DNA from: Mycolicibacterium aichiense
GTDB lineage: Bacteria; Actinomycetota; Actinomycetes; Mycobacteriales; Mycobacteriaceae
Direction of reading: 5' to 3'
NCBI RefSeq assembly: GCF_010726245.1
Contig: NZ_AP022561.1
Span: 3,472,001-3,536,000 of the forward strand
Length of the DNA stretch: 64,000 nucleotides
The notes beneath the pieces are model-generated. The model searched no databases. It saw only the letters and a program-made list of their open reading frames with translations, and had not been told where the DNA came from. Position 1 is the first letter of the stretch, and each line of letters starts with the position of its first letter. Shown here piece by piece: positions 34,141-43,624 of this stretch. The translations under genes and the position numbers were made by a program.

Positions 34141-35590
34141 TAGTGGGTTGCGGACAGCGAGTGATGCGGCGGTGGTGGAGGCCATCGTCGACTTCGCGCG
34201 AGCCGAGGCCCAGAACGCGGCGGGCCGGCTGGCCGTAATCGCGGAACTGGTCGCACGGCGCTGCGCCGACGACGAGCGAGCGCACTGGGCCTGCGATGAG
34301 TGGGACGCCGCCGCGGCCGAGGTGTCCGCGGCTCTGGGGATGACGACTGGCCGAGCCTCTGCGGAAATGCTGATGGCGATGTCGTTGCGGCATCGGCTGC
34401 CGCGGGTTGCCGAGCTGTTCTTGGCCGGGTTGCTGAGCTATCGGATGTGTGAGGCGATCACCGACCGCACCTACCTGATCCAAGATCGCGCCGCTTTGAC
34501 GTTGGTGGACAAGGCTATTGCCGAGGACGCGACGACCTGGGGCGCCTTGTCGACACTGAAGTTGCAGCGCGCGGTCGACTACTGGGTGGACCGCTACGAC
34601 CCGGGTGCCGTGCGCCGGGTGCGGTCGCGGGCACGAGATCGCGACATCGTCATCACCGTCGACGCGACGGCGGGGACAGCTGAGATCGTCGGGCGGCTCT
34701 CGGCTACCGACGGAGAGATCGTGAAGCGCGCCGTGACCCGGATCGCGTATTCGGTATGCGACGACGATCCGCGCACCATCGCCCAGCGCCGCTCCGACGC
34801 CATGGGTGTGCTGGGCGCCGGCGGAGATCGGCTGGCCTGCCTGTGTGGCAACCCGGACTGCCCCGCCCCCGGCGAGGACGGCCGGTCAGCCGGCGTGGTG
34901 GTGCACGTACTCGCCGACGCCGATGTGGTTGACGCCGAACCGGATCCAGCAATGCACGGCGAAAAGCCCGATGCCGACCCCGAACGGCCACAGCCACGGA
35001 CAGGCAGCGCCGTCCTGACCGGCAACCGGGGCATTGCGCCCGCCCCACTAGTGGCGGAACTCATCCGCGCCGGGGCGAAAGTGCGTCATCTGCGCCGCCC
35101 CAACGATCAGCCCGAACCCCAGTACCGGCCGTCGACCGCACTCGATGAATGGGTTCGGATGCGCGACATGACGTGCCGTTTTCCGAATTGCGATGTACCC
35201 GCAGAGTATTGCGATGTCGACCACACCGTCGCCTGGCCGTTCGGACCCACCCACCCGTCGAACCTCGCGTGCATGTGCCGAAAACACCACCTGCTCAAAA
35301 CCTTTTGGCCCGGCTGGTCAGATCGTCAGCACCCCGACGGCACCATCGACTGGACCTCACCCACCGGGCGCACCTACACCAGCCGCCCAGGCAGTCACCT
35401 GTTGATGCCCACCTGGAACACCACCACCGCGACCCTGCCACCGCCGAACCGCGAACCCCCACCCACCATCGGCATCATGATGCCCGTCCGACGCAAAACT
35501 CGGGCAGCTCAACGCGCCCACCGCATCACGGCCGAACGCAGACTCAACGACACCCGCGTCGCCGAACGCAACCGGCCGCCACCGTTCTAA
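34133..35590 (+). CDS. DUF222 / HNH endonuclease domain protein (13E12 family), SOS-controlled
   Basis: A 485-residue protein. GTG 34133 is chosen because it gives the family's usual short N-terminus (MFDSGLRT) and coincides with the SOS box; the longer frame reads over the divergent promoter. Residues about 10-330 are the helical DUF222 domain (repeated REP13E12-type). The C-terminus carries an HNH nuclease: MTCRFPNCDVPAEYCDVDHTVAW with the CxxC zinc pair and Asp-His, then GPTHPSNLACMCRKHHLLK with CxxH-H. Such genes are numerous and variable among mycobacteria and have been linked to small mobile or repeated elements. The Pro/Thr/Arg-rich tail has distinctive C-rich codons. The nuclease target is unknown. 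Confidence 0.88.
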   Translation: MFDSGLRTASDAAVVEAIVDFARAEAQNAAGRLAVIAELVARRCADDERAHWACDEWDAAAAEVSAALGMTTGRASAEMLMAMSLRHRLPRVAELFLAGLLSYRMCEAITDRTYLIQDRAALTLVDKAIAEDATTWGALSTLKLQRAVDYWVDRYDPGAVRRVRSRARDRDIVITVDATAGTAEIVGRLSATDGEIVKRAVTRIAYSVCDDDPRTIAQRRSDAMGVLGAGGDRLACLCGNPDCPAPGEDGRSAGVVVHVLADADVVDAEPDPAMHGEKPDADPERPQPRTGSAVLTGNRGIAPAPLVAELIRAGAKVRHLRRPNDQPEPQYRPSTALDEWVRMRDMTCRFPNCDVPAEYCDVDHTVAWPFGPTHPSNLACMCRKHHLLKTFWPGWSDRQHPDGTIDWTSPTGRTYTSRPGSHLLMPTWNTTTATLPPPNREPPPTIGIMMPVRRKTRAAQRAHRITAERRLNDTRVAERNRPPPF

Positions 35591-35716
35591 CCGGGCCGCA
35601 ACTTTCTTTGACACACTCCCCACATCTGCTCACTAGCTGATAAGTTCCTGTCAGCAAACGAGAGCAACGATATCGACCCAGCGGAGTTGCGATCGATCAC
35701 GGGGTTGGGGGACTCG

Positions 35717-38278
35717 ATGTATCGCTGGCTTGGAGCCGGTGCGATCGCTGCCGGCATGGGCATCGCGATCGCGAACGGCATGGCAACGGCGCACGCCGAC
35801 GAAGCCGACTCTGGTGCCTCATCGAGCACCGCGGCGTCGGCACACTCGCCCAAGAAGACTGCGAAGCCATCAGCCAAGACCGTTCGGTCACACTCTGCGA
35901 CCACACCAACCGCTCTGACGGCCAGTTCGTCCCGCAAGGCCCCGGCGCCGCCGCCACCCGACTCAACCACCCTCGCGCTCGCCGTAGCCACCACTGCCGT
36001 GCCTCCGCGAAGCCTAGCCCGCGCCGCACGCAACACTGCCCCCGCCGCTGCGGCCGCGGCGGGAAGCAACGCCAGCGGACCGATAGCGCCGATCCCGGTC
36101 TCCATGCCGGCCGGCGTCGCGGTCAGTCCGGACGGCGCCCGCCTGTATGTCACCAGCGGATACCACGGCGACACCGTGGTGGTGATCAACACCGCCACCA
36201 ACACCGTCGCGACTCGGATCACAGTCAACGAGCACTCCGAAGGCCTCGCCGTGAGTCCGGACGGCACCCGGGTGTACGTCGCGAACGGCAACACCAATTC
36301 GGTGTCCGTGATCAACACCGCCACCAACACGGTGACCAACACCATCGCGGTCGGTAGCCACCCGACCCGCGTGGCCGTCAGCCCGGATGGCACCCGGATC
36401 TACGTCAGCAACCGGAACGGCGACTCGCTGTCGGTGATCAACACCGCCACCAACACGGTCGCCGCCACAATCGCCGTCGGCGACGCCCCCGAGTCGATCT
36501 CATTCAGTCCCAACGGGACTCGCGCGTATGTCGCGAACTATTACAGCAACACGATCTCCGTCATCAATACCGTGACGAACTCCGTCGCCGCCACGATCGA
36601 GATCGGCGACACCCCGTCCGGTGTCGCGGTCAGTCCGGACGGCAGCCGGGTGTACGTCGCGATCTGGGGCACCCGGTCGGTGTCGGTGATCAACGCCGCC
36701 ACCAACGCGGTGAGCAAGACGATCCCAATTGGCGCGGACAATCGACCGTCTGCGATTGCCGTCAGCCCGGACGGCAACCGCGTCTACGTCAGTAACGAGT
36801 ACGGCCAGACGGTCTCGGCGATCAACACCGCTACCAACGCCGTCGTCGAAACGTTCGCGGCCGGGTCGGGAAACCAATTGCCCGCTGTCGCAGTCAGTCC
36901 CGACGGCAAACGGGTTTACGTCGCGAACTGGAGCAGCAATCAAGTCGTCGTCCTGGACACCACTGGAACGTCGGTCTCGCTGAGCTTGCCGAACACGTCC
37001 ACCGGGGCGATCACCGGCAAGATCACCGTACGCAACCCGAACAACGCCAAGTTGACGTTCACCGTCACCCAGCCCGCCCATGGCAAGGTCACGATCAACA
37101 AGACCACCGGCGCCTTCACCTACACCCCGAGTCCGGTCGCCCGGCATGCCGCCTCAGCCAACACTGCGACCTTGGCCGACAAGACCGACACGTTCACCGT
37201 GACGATGACCACCAGCCTGGGTGACACGGTGACCATGCCGGTCACGGTGACCGTCACTCCCAAGAACTCGGCGCCCAGCGGCGCCAAGGCAAAACTCGGC
37301 ACGCCGGACTCGATCACCGGCGCCATCACCGTCACCGTCACCGCGTCGGATGCCGACAAAGACACCTTGACCTTCAGCACGTCCACGCCGGCGCGGGGCA
37401 GCCTGGTCGCCGGCGACAAGCCGGGCACCTTCACCTACACCCCGACCGAGCAGGCGCGACTGGACGCCGGCGCGTCCACCGCGAGCGCGGCGATCAAGGC
37501 CGACAGCTTCACCGTCACGATTCGAGATGCCCACGGCGGTACCACCACCGTGCCGGTCGCCGTGAAGGTCACACCGATCACGTTGACGCCCACCGCATCC
37601 AACCTGTTCCGCAACATGCACGACAGCAACGTGATCGGCGCGCAGTTGGTTCTCGGGTCTGACAAGAAGACGAAACGGATGGTGGTCTACACGTCCGGGA
37701 TCAACCTCGACGCGGCAGAGCTCGCGGCTGCGCTGAGCGGAGTCACGTTCGGCACGGTGGATTCTGACGTCAGTAACTTCATCGACACCGTGTACGACGA
37801 ATGGAAGCCGACGGAGATCATGTTGGTCGGCTTCAGCGGCGGTGGCATCCAGATGCAGAACTATGCGGCGTCCGGAACGCACAAAGACGCTGTCACAACG
37901 GTGGTCACCTACGGCGCGCCACTGTCAAAGACCCTGACAGATCTCGGGGTCGGAGGCAGCTCGAAGAAAAGCACTCTCGCGATCGTCGACAAGGGCGACA
38001 AGCTCATCAACTGGTCCCAGCAGGCGGCGTGGGATTCCTACGACGCGTCCAAGACCGACAAGGGCGCTATCGCCTGGACCGACACCAAACTGCTCGGGAC
38101 CGAGATAGGCCGGGCCCTCGGCGTCGGCAATCACGACGGGCCGACCTACGTCGCTGCGGCGAAGTCATTCGACACGCTGATCAAGACCGCAGGCAGCGCG
38201 CTCAAGAACATCAACAAAGACATCCAGCGGTTCGGCGGGACCGTCCTCGACGAGGCTCACACCACCATCACGTACTAG
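35717..38278 (+). CDS. Secreted seven-bladed YVTN beta-propeller / VCBS / alpha-beta hydrolase protein
   Basis: An 853-residue exported protein. ATG 35717 starts a signal-like sequence (MYRWLGAGAIAAGMGIAIAN, cleavage near AHA|DE); TTG 35687 is less likely. Order: Ser/Thr/Pro-rich linker (about 30-125); seven repeats of about 42 residues, each with SPDG-x-R-x-YV and SVINTATN (about 130-415), enough for one complete propeller; two VCBS/cadherin-like modules (AITGKITVRNPNNAKLTF about 430, AITVTVTASDADKDTLTF about 535); then a C-terminal hydrolase-like domain (about 620-853) with a nucleophile elbow VGFSGGGIQ near 705 and a late GNHDG His. Substrate unknown. This mosaic resembles large mycobacterial surface proteins with PE-PPE-like C-terminal domains. 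Confidence 0.82.
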   Translation: MYRWLGAGAIAAGMGIAIANGMATAHADEADSGASSSTAASAHSPKKTAKPSAKTVRSHSATTPTALTASSSRKAPAPPPPDSTTLALAVATTAVPPRSLARAARNTAPAAAAAAGSNASGPIAPIPVSMPAGVAVSPDGARLYVTSGYHGDTVVVINTATNTVATRITVNEHSEGLAVSPDGTRVYVANGNTNSVSVINTATNTVTNTIAVGSHPTRVAVSPDGTRIYVSNRNGDSLSVINTATNTVAATIAVGDAPESISFSPNGTRAYVANYYSNTISVINTVTNSVAATIEIGDTPSGVAVSPDGSRVYVAIWGTRSVSVINAATNAVSKTIPIGADNRPSAIAVSPDGNRVYVSNEYGQTVSAINTATNAVVETFAAGSGNQLPAVAVSPDGKRVYVANWSSNQVVVLDTTGTSVSLSLPNTSTGAITGKITVRNPNNAKLTFTVTQPAHGKVTINKTTGAFTYTPSPVARHAASANTATLADKTDTFTVTMTTSLGDTVTMPVTVTVTPKNSAPSGAKAKLGTPDSITGAITVTVTASDADKDTLTFSTSTPARGSLVAGDKPGTFTYTPTEQARLDAGASTASAAIKADSFTVTIRDAHGGTTTVPVAVKVTPITLTPTASNLFRNMHDSNVIGAQLVLGSDKKTKRMVVYTSGINLDAAELAAALSGVTFGTVDSDVSNFIDTVYDEWKPTEIMLVGFSGGGIQMQNYAASGTHKDAVTTVVTYGAPLSKTLTDLGVGGSSKKSTLAIVDKGDKLINWSQQAAWDSYDASKTDKGAIAWTDTKLLGTEIGRALGVGNHDGPTYVAAAKSFDTLIKTAGSALKNINKDIQRFGGTVLDEAHTTITY
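36104..36960 (+). repeat. Seven tandem coding repeats (about 126-130 bp each)
   Basis: Seven degenerate copies coding for the YVTN blades. Near-identical stretches such as GTGATCAACACCGCCACCAA recur in several copies, which can mis-assemble or recombine. Protein conservation is far higher than third-base conservation, so selection is on the blade. Confidence 0.75.
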
Positions 38279-38787
38279 CCGACGCCCCTGCTCAGCCAGC
38301 TGACCTCGCCGCCGTCGCCACCATCGCGGTACGGCTCGAGCGCTTCGTCCCAGGCGGTGCCGAGCACCGAGTCCAACTCGGAGGCCAGCGTGTCGGCGCC
38401 TGAGGCCATCAGGGTCCGCAACCGCATCTCGCCGACCATGATGTCGCCGTTGGCGCTCATCGTGCCGGCCCACAGACCAAGCTGCGGCGTATGGCAGAAC
38501 CGCTCGCCGTCCACGCCGGCACTGGGATCCTCGGTGACCTCGAACCGCAGGACCGACCACGAGCGCAACGCATTGGCCAGGCGGGCACCGGTGCCGACGG
38601 GACCAACCCAGTTGGTCACCGCCCGCAGCTGCCCAGGCATGGCCGGCTGTGGGGTCCACTTCAAATTCGCCCTGGCATTCAGGGTCGACGACAGCGCCCA
38701 CTCAACATGCGGGCACACCGCTGCGGGAGAGGCGTGGATGTACACCACGCCAGTCGTCGCATCGGCGAACTGGTTCGACGCACGCAT
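38275..38787 (-). CDS. DUF3145 family protein
   Basis: A 170-residue cytoplasmic protein. ATG 38787 is taken over GTG 38790 since AAGGAG sits 7 bases upstream. Hallmarks: TGVVYIHASPAAVCPHVEWALSS, MPGQLRAVTNWVG, LRFEVTEDPSAGVDGERFCHTPQLGLWAG and LGTAWDEALEPYR. DUF3145 is strictly actinobacterial with no assigned function; the matching M. tuberculosis gene is Rv2256c. It overlaps the end of the convergent propeller gene by 4 bases. Confidence 0.9.
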   Translation of the reverse strand: MRASNQFADATTGVVYIHASPAAVCPHVEWALSSTLNARANLKWTPQPAMPGQLRAVTNWVGPVGTGARLANALRSWSVLRFEVTEDPSAGVDGERFCHTPQLGLWAGTMSANGDIMVGEMRLRTLMASGADTLASELDSVLGTAWDEALEPYRDGGDGGEVSWLSRGVG

Positions 38788-38895
38788 CACCTTGCTCCTT
38801 CGGCTCTACGAGGGACGTCTTCCCCAACGACCTGGCGTAACCGAGTTGCAATAGTGTCGTGCGTGTCTATTGTGCCTTGTGAGGCCTGTGTTGCG

Positions 38896-39723
38896 CTAGT
38901 GGGGTGCGTACTCTCTCAGAACTTCATCAGAGAGCGCCCGCCAGACCGGTTTGGCCCACTCGTCGAAATCCCGATCCGTGAGCACTACCAGCGACAACGC
39001 CAGGTCCGGCTCCACCCAGATGAAGGTGCCCGTCTGGCCGAAGTGGCCGAACGTCCGCGGCGAGTTCGCAAAGCCGGTCCAATGCGGTGACTTGTTGTCC
39101 CGGATCTCGAAACCCAGGCCCCAGTCGTTGGGCCGCTGCACCCCGAACCCGGGCAACACCCCGGTCAGGCCCGGAAACTGCACGCTGATCGCCTGCTCGT
39201 GCAGCTGAGCCGACACTGTCGTCGGAGTCAGCAGATCCGCCGCGAACGCCTGGAGGTCAGCCACCGTCGACACCCCGCCGTAACCGGCTGCCGCCGCGCC
39301 ACCGTCCAGCCGCGACGCCGCCATGCCGAGCGGTTCGAAGACCGCCTCGGCCAGATACCGGCCGAACTCGATCCCTGAGTTCTGTTCGATCGTCTCGGCG
39401 AGCACCTGGAAGCCGTAGTTCGAGTACACCCGGCGTTTGCCGGGTTCGGCCATCAGCTCCGCCGAATGCATCGCCAGCCCCGAGGCGTGCGACAACAGAT
39501 GTCGGACCGTGCTGCCGGGCGGACCCGCGGGAGTATCCAGCTCCACCACGCCCTCTTCGATCGCCACCTGCGCAGCGCGCGCCGCGAGCGGCTTGGTCAC
39601 CGATGCCAGCCGGAATTGGTGAGTGACGTCGCCATACTCGGCAAGCACCCCGGTCGCGCCCACCACGGCGGCGGAGGCGGCCGAAATCGGCCAGTCAGCA
39701 ATCGAGTCGAGTGGCGTCGCCAT
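38896..39723 (-). CDS. Serine beta-lactamase/esterase-family hydrolase
   Basis: A 275-residue class-C-like penicillin-recognising protein. Catalytic motifs: SVTK at residues 41-44 (Ser-x-x-Lys), YSNYGFQ (Tyr-x-Asn) near 120, and HFGQTG (in place of Lys-Thr-Gly) near 235. No signal peptide, so it is probably cytoplasmic and an esterase or peptidase rather than a drug-resistance enzyme. Position matches Rv2257c. The TPR-type gene that follows in plus coordinates is transcribed upstream of it, with 10 bases between, suggesting an operon. Confidence 0.87.
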   Translation of the reverse strand: MATPLDSIADWPISAASAAVVGATGVLAEYGDVTHQFRLASVTKPLAARAAQVAIEEGVVELDTPAGPPGSTVRHLLSHASGLAMHSAELMAEPGKRRVYSNYGFQVLAETIEQNSGIEFGRYLAEAVFEPLGMAASRLDGGAAAAGYGGVSTVADLQAFAADLLTPTTVSAQLHEQAISVQFPGLTGVLPGFGVQRPNDWGLGFEIRDNKSPHWTGFANSPRTFGHFGQTGTFIWVEPDLALSLVVLTDRDFDEWAKPVWRALSDEVLREYAPH

Positions 39724-39733
39724 CCCGAGCAGG

Positions 39734-40720
39734 CTACGCGGATGCGGTCAGCAGGCCGGTGTAGGCCCGCTCGATCCACTCGTGGACCTCGGCCCGCGCC
39801 GCCGCCGACGCCCGCACCCGCGGCTCTCGCAGAGCGGCCCGCAACACCGTCAGCGCCTCGCGATACCGGCCGCGGCGCACCAGCACCGCCCCGCGCAACA
39901 CCGTGTCGTCGCCGTCGACAGACCCCAGCTCACGCAAATAATCCTCGGCCTCATCCACTTCGCCTGCAGCCAAAGCAATTTCGATGGCGCCGCGCAGCAG
40001 CCGAGGCAACTCCTGCACGTCAGCCGTTGCGATCGCCGCCCGCACCTGTGCTCGTGCGGTGTCCACATCGCCCAGCGCACAGCGCAATAGCGCTTCTCCA
40101 GGCTGGGGCACGACACCGGATTCGAGTGCTCGGGCGTACGCCCCGAACGCCCCGTCCACGTCACCACGGCGGCGGCGAATGTCGCCGAGGCGGTGATACG
40201 CGTGCCCGACGACCGCGGGCGCGGGCTCCAGTGTCATCTCCCGCAGCACCGCCGACCGTTCGGCGGCAAGATCGGCCTCGTCGCCGACCGCCGCCAGCAC
40301 GGCTTCCAGATGAGCCAGCCGGGAAGACAGGGCAGTCTCCGGCGCTCCGGCCAGCAGTCCGCGCGCCCGGCGGATCCATGCCTGACCGATGGTCACCTCA
40401 CCGCTCGACAGCCACGCCGCGCCGAGTTCGACCGCCTTGCCCGCCGCGGCATTCGGGTCGGTCCGCACCAGCCGTAGGAAGACGAGTTCGCCCATCCGCA
40501 TCGCCTCGCGGCCGTGCCCGAGCCGCCCGGCCGATGTCGCCATCGCATCGAGATCGTCCAGGGTCAGCGGACCGATGGCACCAGCCCGGGAGAAGCCCGC
40601 ATAACTGGTCTCGAAATCGCCGCCGCGGTACGCGGCGCGAGCGGTGACCAGCAGGTCGGACCTGGTTTGACGGATCGCGGTAAGCAAGTCTTCACCGTAG
40701 CTCGCCAACGGGACACGCAC
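39734..40720 (-). CDS. TPR-like helical repeat protein
   Basis: A 328-residue soluble protein from GTG 40720; the long open frame further upstream is the shadow of mscR. It is almost wholly helical, with tetratricopeptide-like pairs ([52 protein letters not shown]). It looks like the TPR portion of some LuxR-type regulators but has no HTH. Probably a scaffold or adaptor; partner unknown. The start codon has no strong Shine-Dalgarno and lies 36 bases from the divergent mscR start. Confidence 0.65.
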   Translation of the reverse strand: MRVPLASYGEDLLTAIRQTRSDLLVTARAAYRGGDFETSYAGFSRAGAIGPLTLDDLDAMATSAGRLGHGREAMRMGELVFLRLVRTDPNAAAGKAVELGAAWLSSGEVTIGQAWIRRARGLLAGAPETALSSRLAHLEAVLAAVGDEADLAAERSAVLREMTLEPAPAVVGHAYHRLGDIRRRRGDVDGAFGAYARALESGVVPQPGEALLRCALGDVDTARAQVRAAIATADVQELPRLLRGAIEIALAAGEVDEAEDYLRELGSVDGDDTVLRGAVLVRRGRYREALTVLRAALREPRVRASAAARAEVHEWIERAYTGLLTASA

Positions 40721-40743
40721 GACGCATTCGGCATCCGTCGCGC

Positions 40744-40749
40744 TAGTGT
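40744..40749 (+). promoter_or_regulatory. -10 box of leaderless mscR promoter
   Basis: TAGTGT fits the mycobacterial TANNNT -10 and ends 7 bases before the mscR ATG (40757). No Shine-Dalgarno is present, so transcription probably starts at or next to the ATG. Confidence 0.5.
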
Positions 40750-40756
40750 TTGGCCC

Positions 40757-41842
40757 ATGAGTCAGACAGTGCGCGGGGTGATCTCCCGGTCGAAGAAGCA
40801 GCCCGTCGAGTTGGTGGACATCGTCATCCCCGACCCGGGCCCCGGCGAGGTGGTCGTCGATGTCATCGCCTGCGGCGTCTGCCACACCGATCTGACGTAC
40901 CGCGAGGGTGGCATCAACGACGAGTACCCCTTCCTGCTCGGCCACGAAGCCGCCGGCACCGTCGAAGCGATCGGTGAAGGCGTGACCAATGTCGAGCCCG
41001 GCGACTTCGTCATCCTGAACTGGCGCGCGGTGTGCGGGCAGTGCCGCGCCTGCAAGCGCGGCCGCCCCTGGTACTGCTTCAACACCCACAACGCCGCCCA
41101 GAAGATGACGCTGACCGACGGCACCGAGCTGACGCCCGCGCTCGGAATCGGCGCCTTCGCCGACAAGACGCTGGTCCACGAAGGACAGTGCACCAAAGTC
41201 GATCCCGAGGCCGACCCCGCGGTGGCCGGCCTGCTTGGCTGCGGGGTGATGGCCGGCCTCGGCGCCGCGGTGAACACCGGCAACGTCGGCCGGGACGACA
41301 CCGTGGCGGTCATCGGCTGCGGCGGCGTGGGTGACGCTGCGATCGCAGGCGCCGCTCTGGTCGGCGCAAAGAAGATCATCGCCGTCGACACCGACAACAA
41401 GAAGCTGGAGTGGGCCCGCGAATTCGGCGCCACCCACACCATCAACGCCAAAGAACTCGACCCGGTGGAGACCATCCAGGACCTGACCGACGGCTTCGGC
41501 GCCGACGTGGTGATCGACGCCGTGGGGCGCCCGGAAACCTGGAAGCAGGCCTTCTACGCCCGCGATCTCGCGGGAACCGTTGTGCTGGTGGGTGTTCCGA
41601 CCCCCGACATGACACTCGAGATGCCGCTGGTGGACTTCTTCTCCCGGGGCGGATCACTCAAGTCCTCCTGGTACGGCGACTGCCTGCCCGAACGGGACTT
41701 CCCCACCCTGATCAGCCTCTACCGCGAAGGCCGCCTGCCGCTGGACAAATTCGTCTCCGAACGCATCGGCCTCGATGCCATCGAAGACGCCTTCCACAAG
41801 ATGCACGCCGGCGAAGTCCTGCGTTCGGTGGTGATCCTGTGA
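40757..41842 (+). CDS. mscR: Mycothiol-dependent formaldehyde dehydrogenase / S-nitrosomycothiol reductase
   Basis: A 361-residue zinc- and NAD-dependent medium-chain dehydrogenase. It oxidises S-hydroxymethylmycothiol (from formaldehyde plus mycothiol) and reduces S-nitrosomycothiol. Catalytic zinc: [14 protein letters not shown] and GHEAAGTVE; structural zinc: [18 protein letters not shown] fold: [29 protein letters not shown]. Length and the CxxCxxC-type loop match MscR (Rv2259, AdhE2). The stop overlaps the GTG of the metallo-hydrolase gene, its usual partner. Confidence 0.92.
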   Translation: MSQTVRGVISRSKKQPVELVDIVIPDPGPGEVVVDVIACGVCHTDLTYREGGINDEYPFLLGHEAAGTVEAIGEGVTNVEPGDFVILNWRAVCGQCRACKRGRPWYCFNTHNAAQKMTLTDGTELTPALGIGAFADKTLVHEGQCTKVDPEADPAVAGLLGCGVMAGLGAAVNTGNVGRDDTVAVIGCGGVGDAAIAGAALVGAKKIIAVDTDNKKLEWAREFGATHTINAKELDPVETIQDLTDGFGADVVIDAVGRPETWKQAFYARDLAGTVVLVGVPTPDMTLEMPLVDFFSRGGSLKSSWYGDCLPERDFPTLISLYREGRLPLDKFVSERIGLDAIEDAFHKMHAGEVLRSVVIL

Positions 41843-42462
41843 GCGGCATCGAGCGGGTGGTCACCCACGGCACCTTCGAACTCGACGGCGGCAGCTGGGA
41901 AGTCGACAACAACATCTGGATCGTCGGTGACTCCTCCGAGGTGATCGTCATCGACGCCGCCCACGACGCCAAGGCCATCGAAGACGCCGTCGGCAACCGT
42001 CATGTCGTCGCGGTGGTGTGCACCCACGGCCACAACGACCACATCACCGTCGCACCGCAGCTGTCGGCCGACCTCGACGCACCGATTCTGCTGAATCCGG
42101 CCGACGACATGTTGTGGCGGATGACGCACGGCGACAAGCAGTTCGGCACTCTCGAGGACGGCCAGGTACTCAAGGCCGACGGCATCGAGCTGCACGCCAT
42201 CGCGACCCCGGGACACTCCCCCGGCTCCACCTGCCTCTACGCCCCGGCTCTGGGCGCGGTGTTCTCCGGCGACACCCTCTTCCAAGGCGGTCCCGGGGCG
42301 ACCGGTCGCTCGTTCTCCGACTTCCCGACCATCCTCGGATCGATCAAGGACAAGCTCGGCAAGCTGCCCGCCGACACCGTCGTCTACACCGGCCACGGCG
42401 ACACCACGCGGATCGGCGACGAGCTGGTGAACTACGACGACTGGGTCAAGAACGGCTCCTAG
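41839..42462 (+). CDS. MBL-fold metallo-hydrolase, mscR partner
   Basis: A 207-residue glyoxalase-II-like protein. Metal motifs: [13 protein letters not shown] (HxHxDH), [25 protein letters not shown], and [13 protein letters not shown]. Both metal sites complete. GTG 41839 overlaps the mscR stop. The conserved pairing with mscR (Rv2259-Rv2260) makes an S-formylmycothiol hydrolase role likely: it would release formate and regenerate mycothiol. That role is inferred from context, not from sequence. Confidence 0.85.
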   Translation: MSGIERVVTHGTFELDGGSWEVDNNIWIVGDSSEVIVIDAAHDAKAIEDAVGNRHVVAVVCTHGHNDHITVAPQLSADLDAPILLNPADDMLWRMTHGDKQFGTLEDGQVLKADGIELHAIATPGHSPGSTCLYAPALGAVFSGDTLFQGGPGATGRSFSDFPTILGSIKDKLGKLPADTVVYTGHGDTTRIGDELVNYDDWVKNGS

Positions 42463-43613
42463 GGAGCCGTCACGGCGCTGCGGGGATCGACGAGGATCTT
42501 CGCGTGCACCTCCGGGTCGCCCAGCGCGTCGAAGGCCGCCGCGACGCCGCCCAGCCCGACCTTGCCGGTGACCAGAGCGGACGCGTCGAGCTTGCCGTCG
42601 GCCAGCATGTGCAGGGTGTCGCGGAATTCCAGTGGCGTGTAGGCGAATACGAATCTCAGGTCGATTTCTTTGGCGTTGGCCATCGACGGCCGCAACTGGT
42701 CGGTGCCCATGCACACCCCGGCCACCACCACCCGCGAATTCAACGGTGCCGCGCCGATGATCCCGTCGAGCACACCGGGCACACCAACACACTCAAAGAC
42801 CACCGGCCGCTTGGGCCCGGCCGCGCCGAAAGCATCGGCAACGCGGTACACGTGTTGCCATGCCGGTAGCTTCCGCAGCTTCTCCATGGCGCTCATGCCC
42901 ATCTCGTAGAGCGCGGTGGCATCGCTCAGGCCAACAGATCCGGCCTTCTCGTACGGTGATTCCACCCTCGGGTCGACCACGACGTGCGCACCGCAGCGGG
43001 CCGCCAGCTCCCGGCGGCCCGCCGAGAAGTCGCTGGCGACGATGGTGCTCACCCCCAGCGTCTTGAGCTGACAGATGATACCCAAACCGACCGGCCCACA
43101 ACCGATCACGATGGCGGTGTCGCGCTTCTTGATCTCGCTTCGGCGAACCGCGTGCAGTGCGACCGCCATCGGCTCGGTGAGCGACGCGATGTCCAGGGAC
43201 AGCCCGTTGGGCACCGTGAACGTCATCGCCGCCTGCACCAGAACCTGCTCGGCGTACCCGCCGGGCGCGAGCGGCGACAGCCCGGTCAAGTGCACGCCGC
43301 CATGGGCGCGGACCAGCGGGAAGGACACCACTCGCGTTCCGGCCTTGAACGCCTTCGGCGTCTTGCGGCCGCGCTCGGCGACCTCCCCGGCGAACTCGTG
43401 GCCCATCACCACCGGGGTGTCGCTGCGCATGAAGTGGTGGTAGCCCATCTCCTCGGTATTGCGACTCACCTCGTCGGCATGGTCCTTGGCGTGCAGATCC
43501 GACCCGCAGATGCCACAGCTGGCGACGTTGAGCACCAGTTGGCCGTCGGACGGTTCCGGCGCGGGCAGGTCGATCACCGACAGATTTCCGTGCACACAGC
43601 TGACAGCCTTCAC
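42459..43613 (-). CDS. Zinc-dependent alcohol dehydrogenase-like protein (MDR)
   Basis: A 384-residue medium-chain dehydrogenase. GTG 43613 gives the proper N-terminal MKAVSCVHGNLSVIDLPAPEP; the longer frame upstream is shadow. Catalytic zinc ligands in ASCGICGSDLHAKDH and VMGHEFAGEV. NAD fold VIGCGPVGLGIICQLKTLGVSTIVASD. The structural-zinc cysteine loop (CxxCxxC) is missing from the region after GHEF, where RGRKTPKAFKAGTRVV stands instead, so it belongs to the one-zinc branch. Overlaps the convergent metallo-hydrolase end by 4 bases. Substrate unknown. Confidence 0.85.
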   Translation of the reverse strand: MKAVSCVHGNLSVIDLPAPEPSDGQLVLNVASCGICGSDLHAKDHADEVSRNTEEMGYHHFMRSDTPVVMGHEFAGEVAERGRKTPKAFKAGTRVVSFPLVRAHGGVHLTGLSPLAPGGYAEQVLVQAAMTFTVPNGLSLDIASLTEPMAVALHAVRRSEIKKRDTAIVIGCGPVGLGIICQLKTLGVSTIVASDFSAGRRELAARCGAHVVVDPRVESPYEKAGSVGLSDATALYEMGMSAMEKLRKLPAWQHVYRVADAFGAAGPKRPVVFECVGVPGVLDGIIGAAPLNSRVVVAGVCMGTDQLRPSMANAKEIDLRFVFAYTPLEFRDTLHMLADGKLDASALVTGKVGLGGVAAAFDALGDPEVHAKILVDPRSAVTAP

Positions 43614-43624
43614 GGCGCCCCAGC

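Noticed and set aside
36104..36960. Regular tandem repeats considered as a CRISPR array
   Set aside because: The repeats are about 127 bases, in frame, and encode beta-propeller blades. No spacers and no cas genes in the window.
38896..39723. Beta-lactamase-like gene as a resistance gene
   Set aside because: No signal peptide and an HFGQTG in place of the KTG triad; a housekeeping esterase or peptidase is more likely, and the gene is in conserved mycobacterial order.
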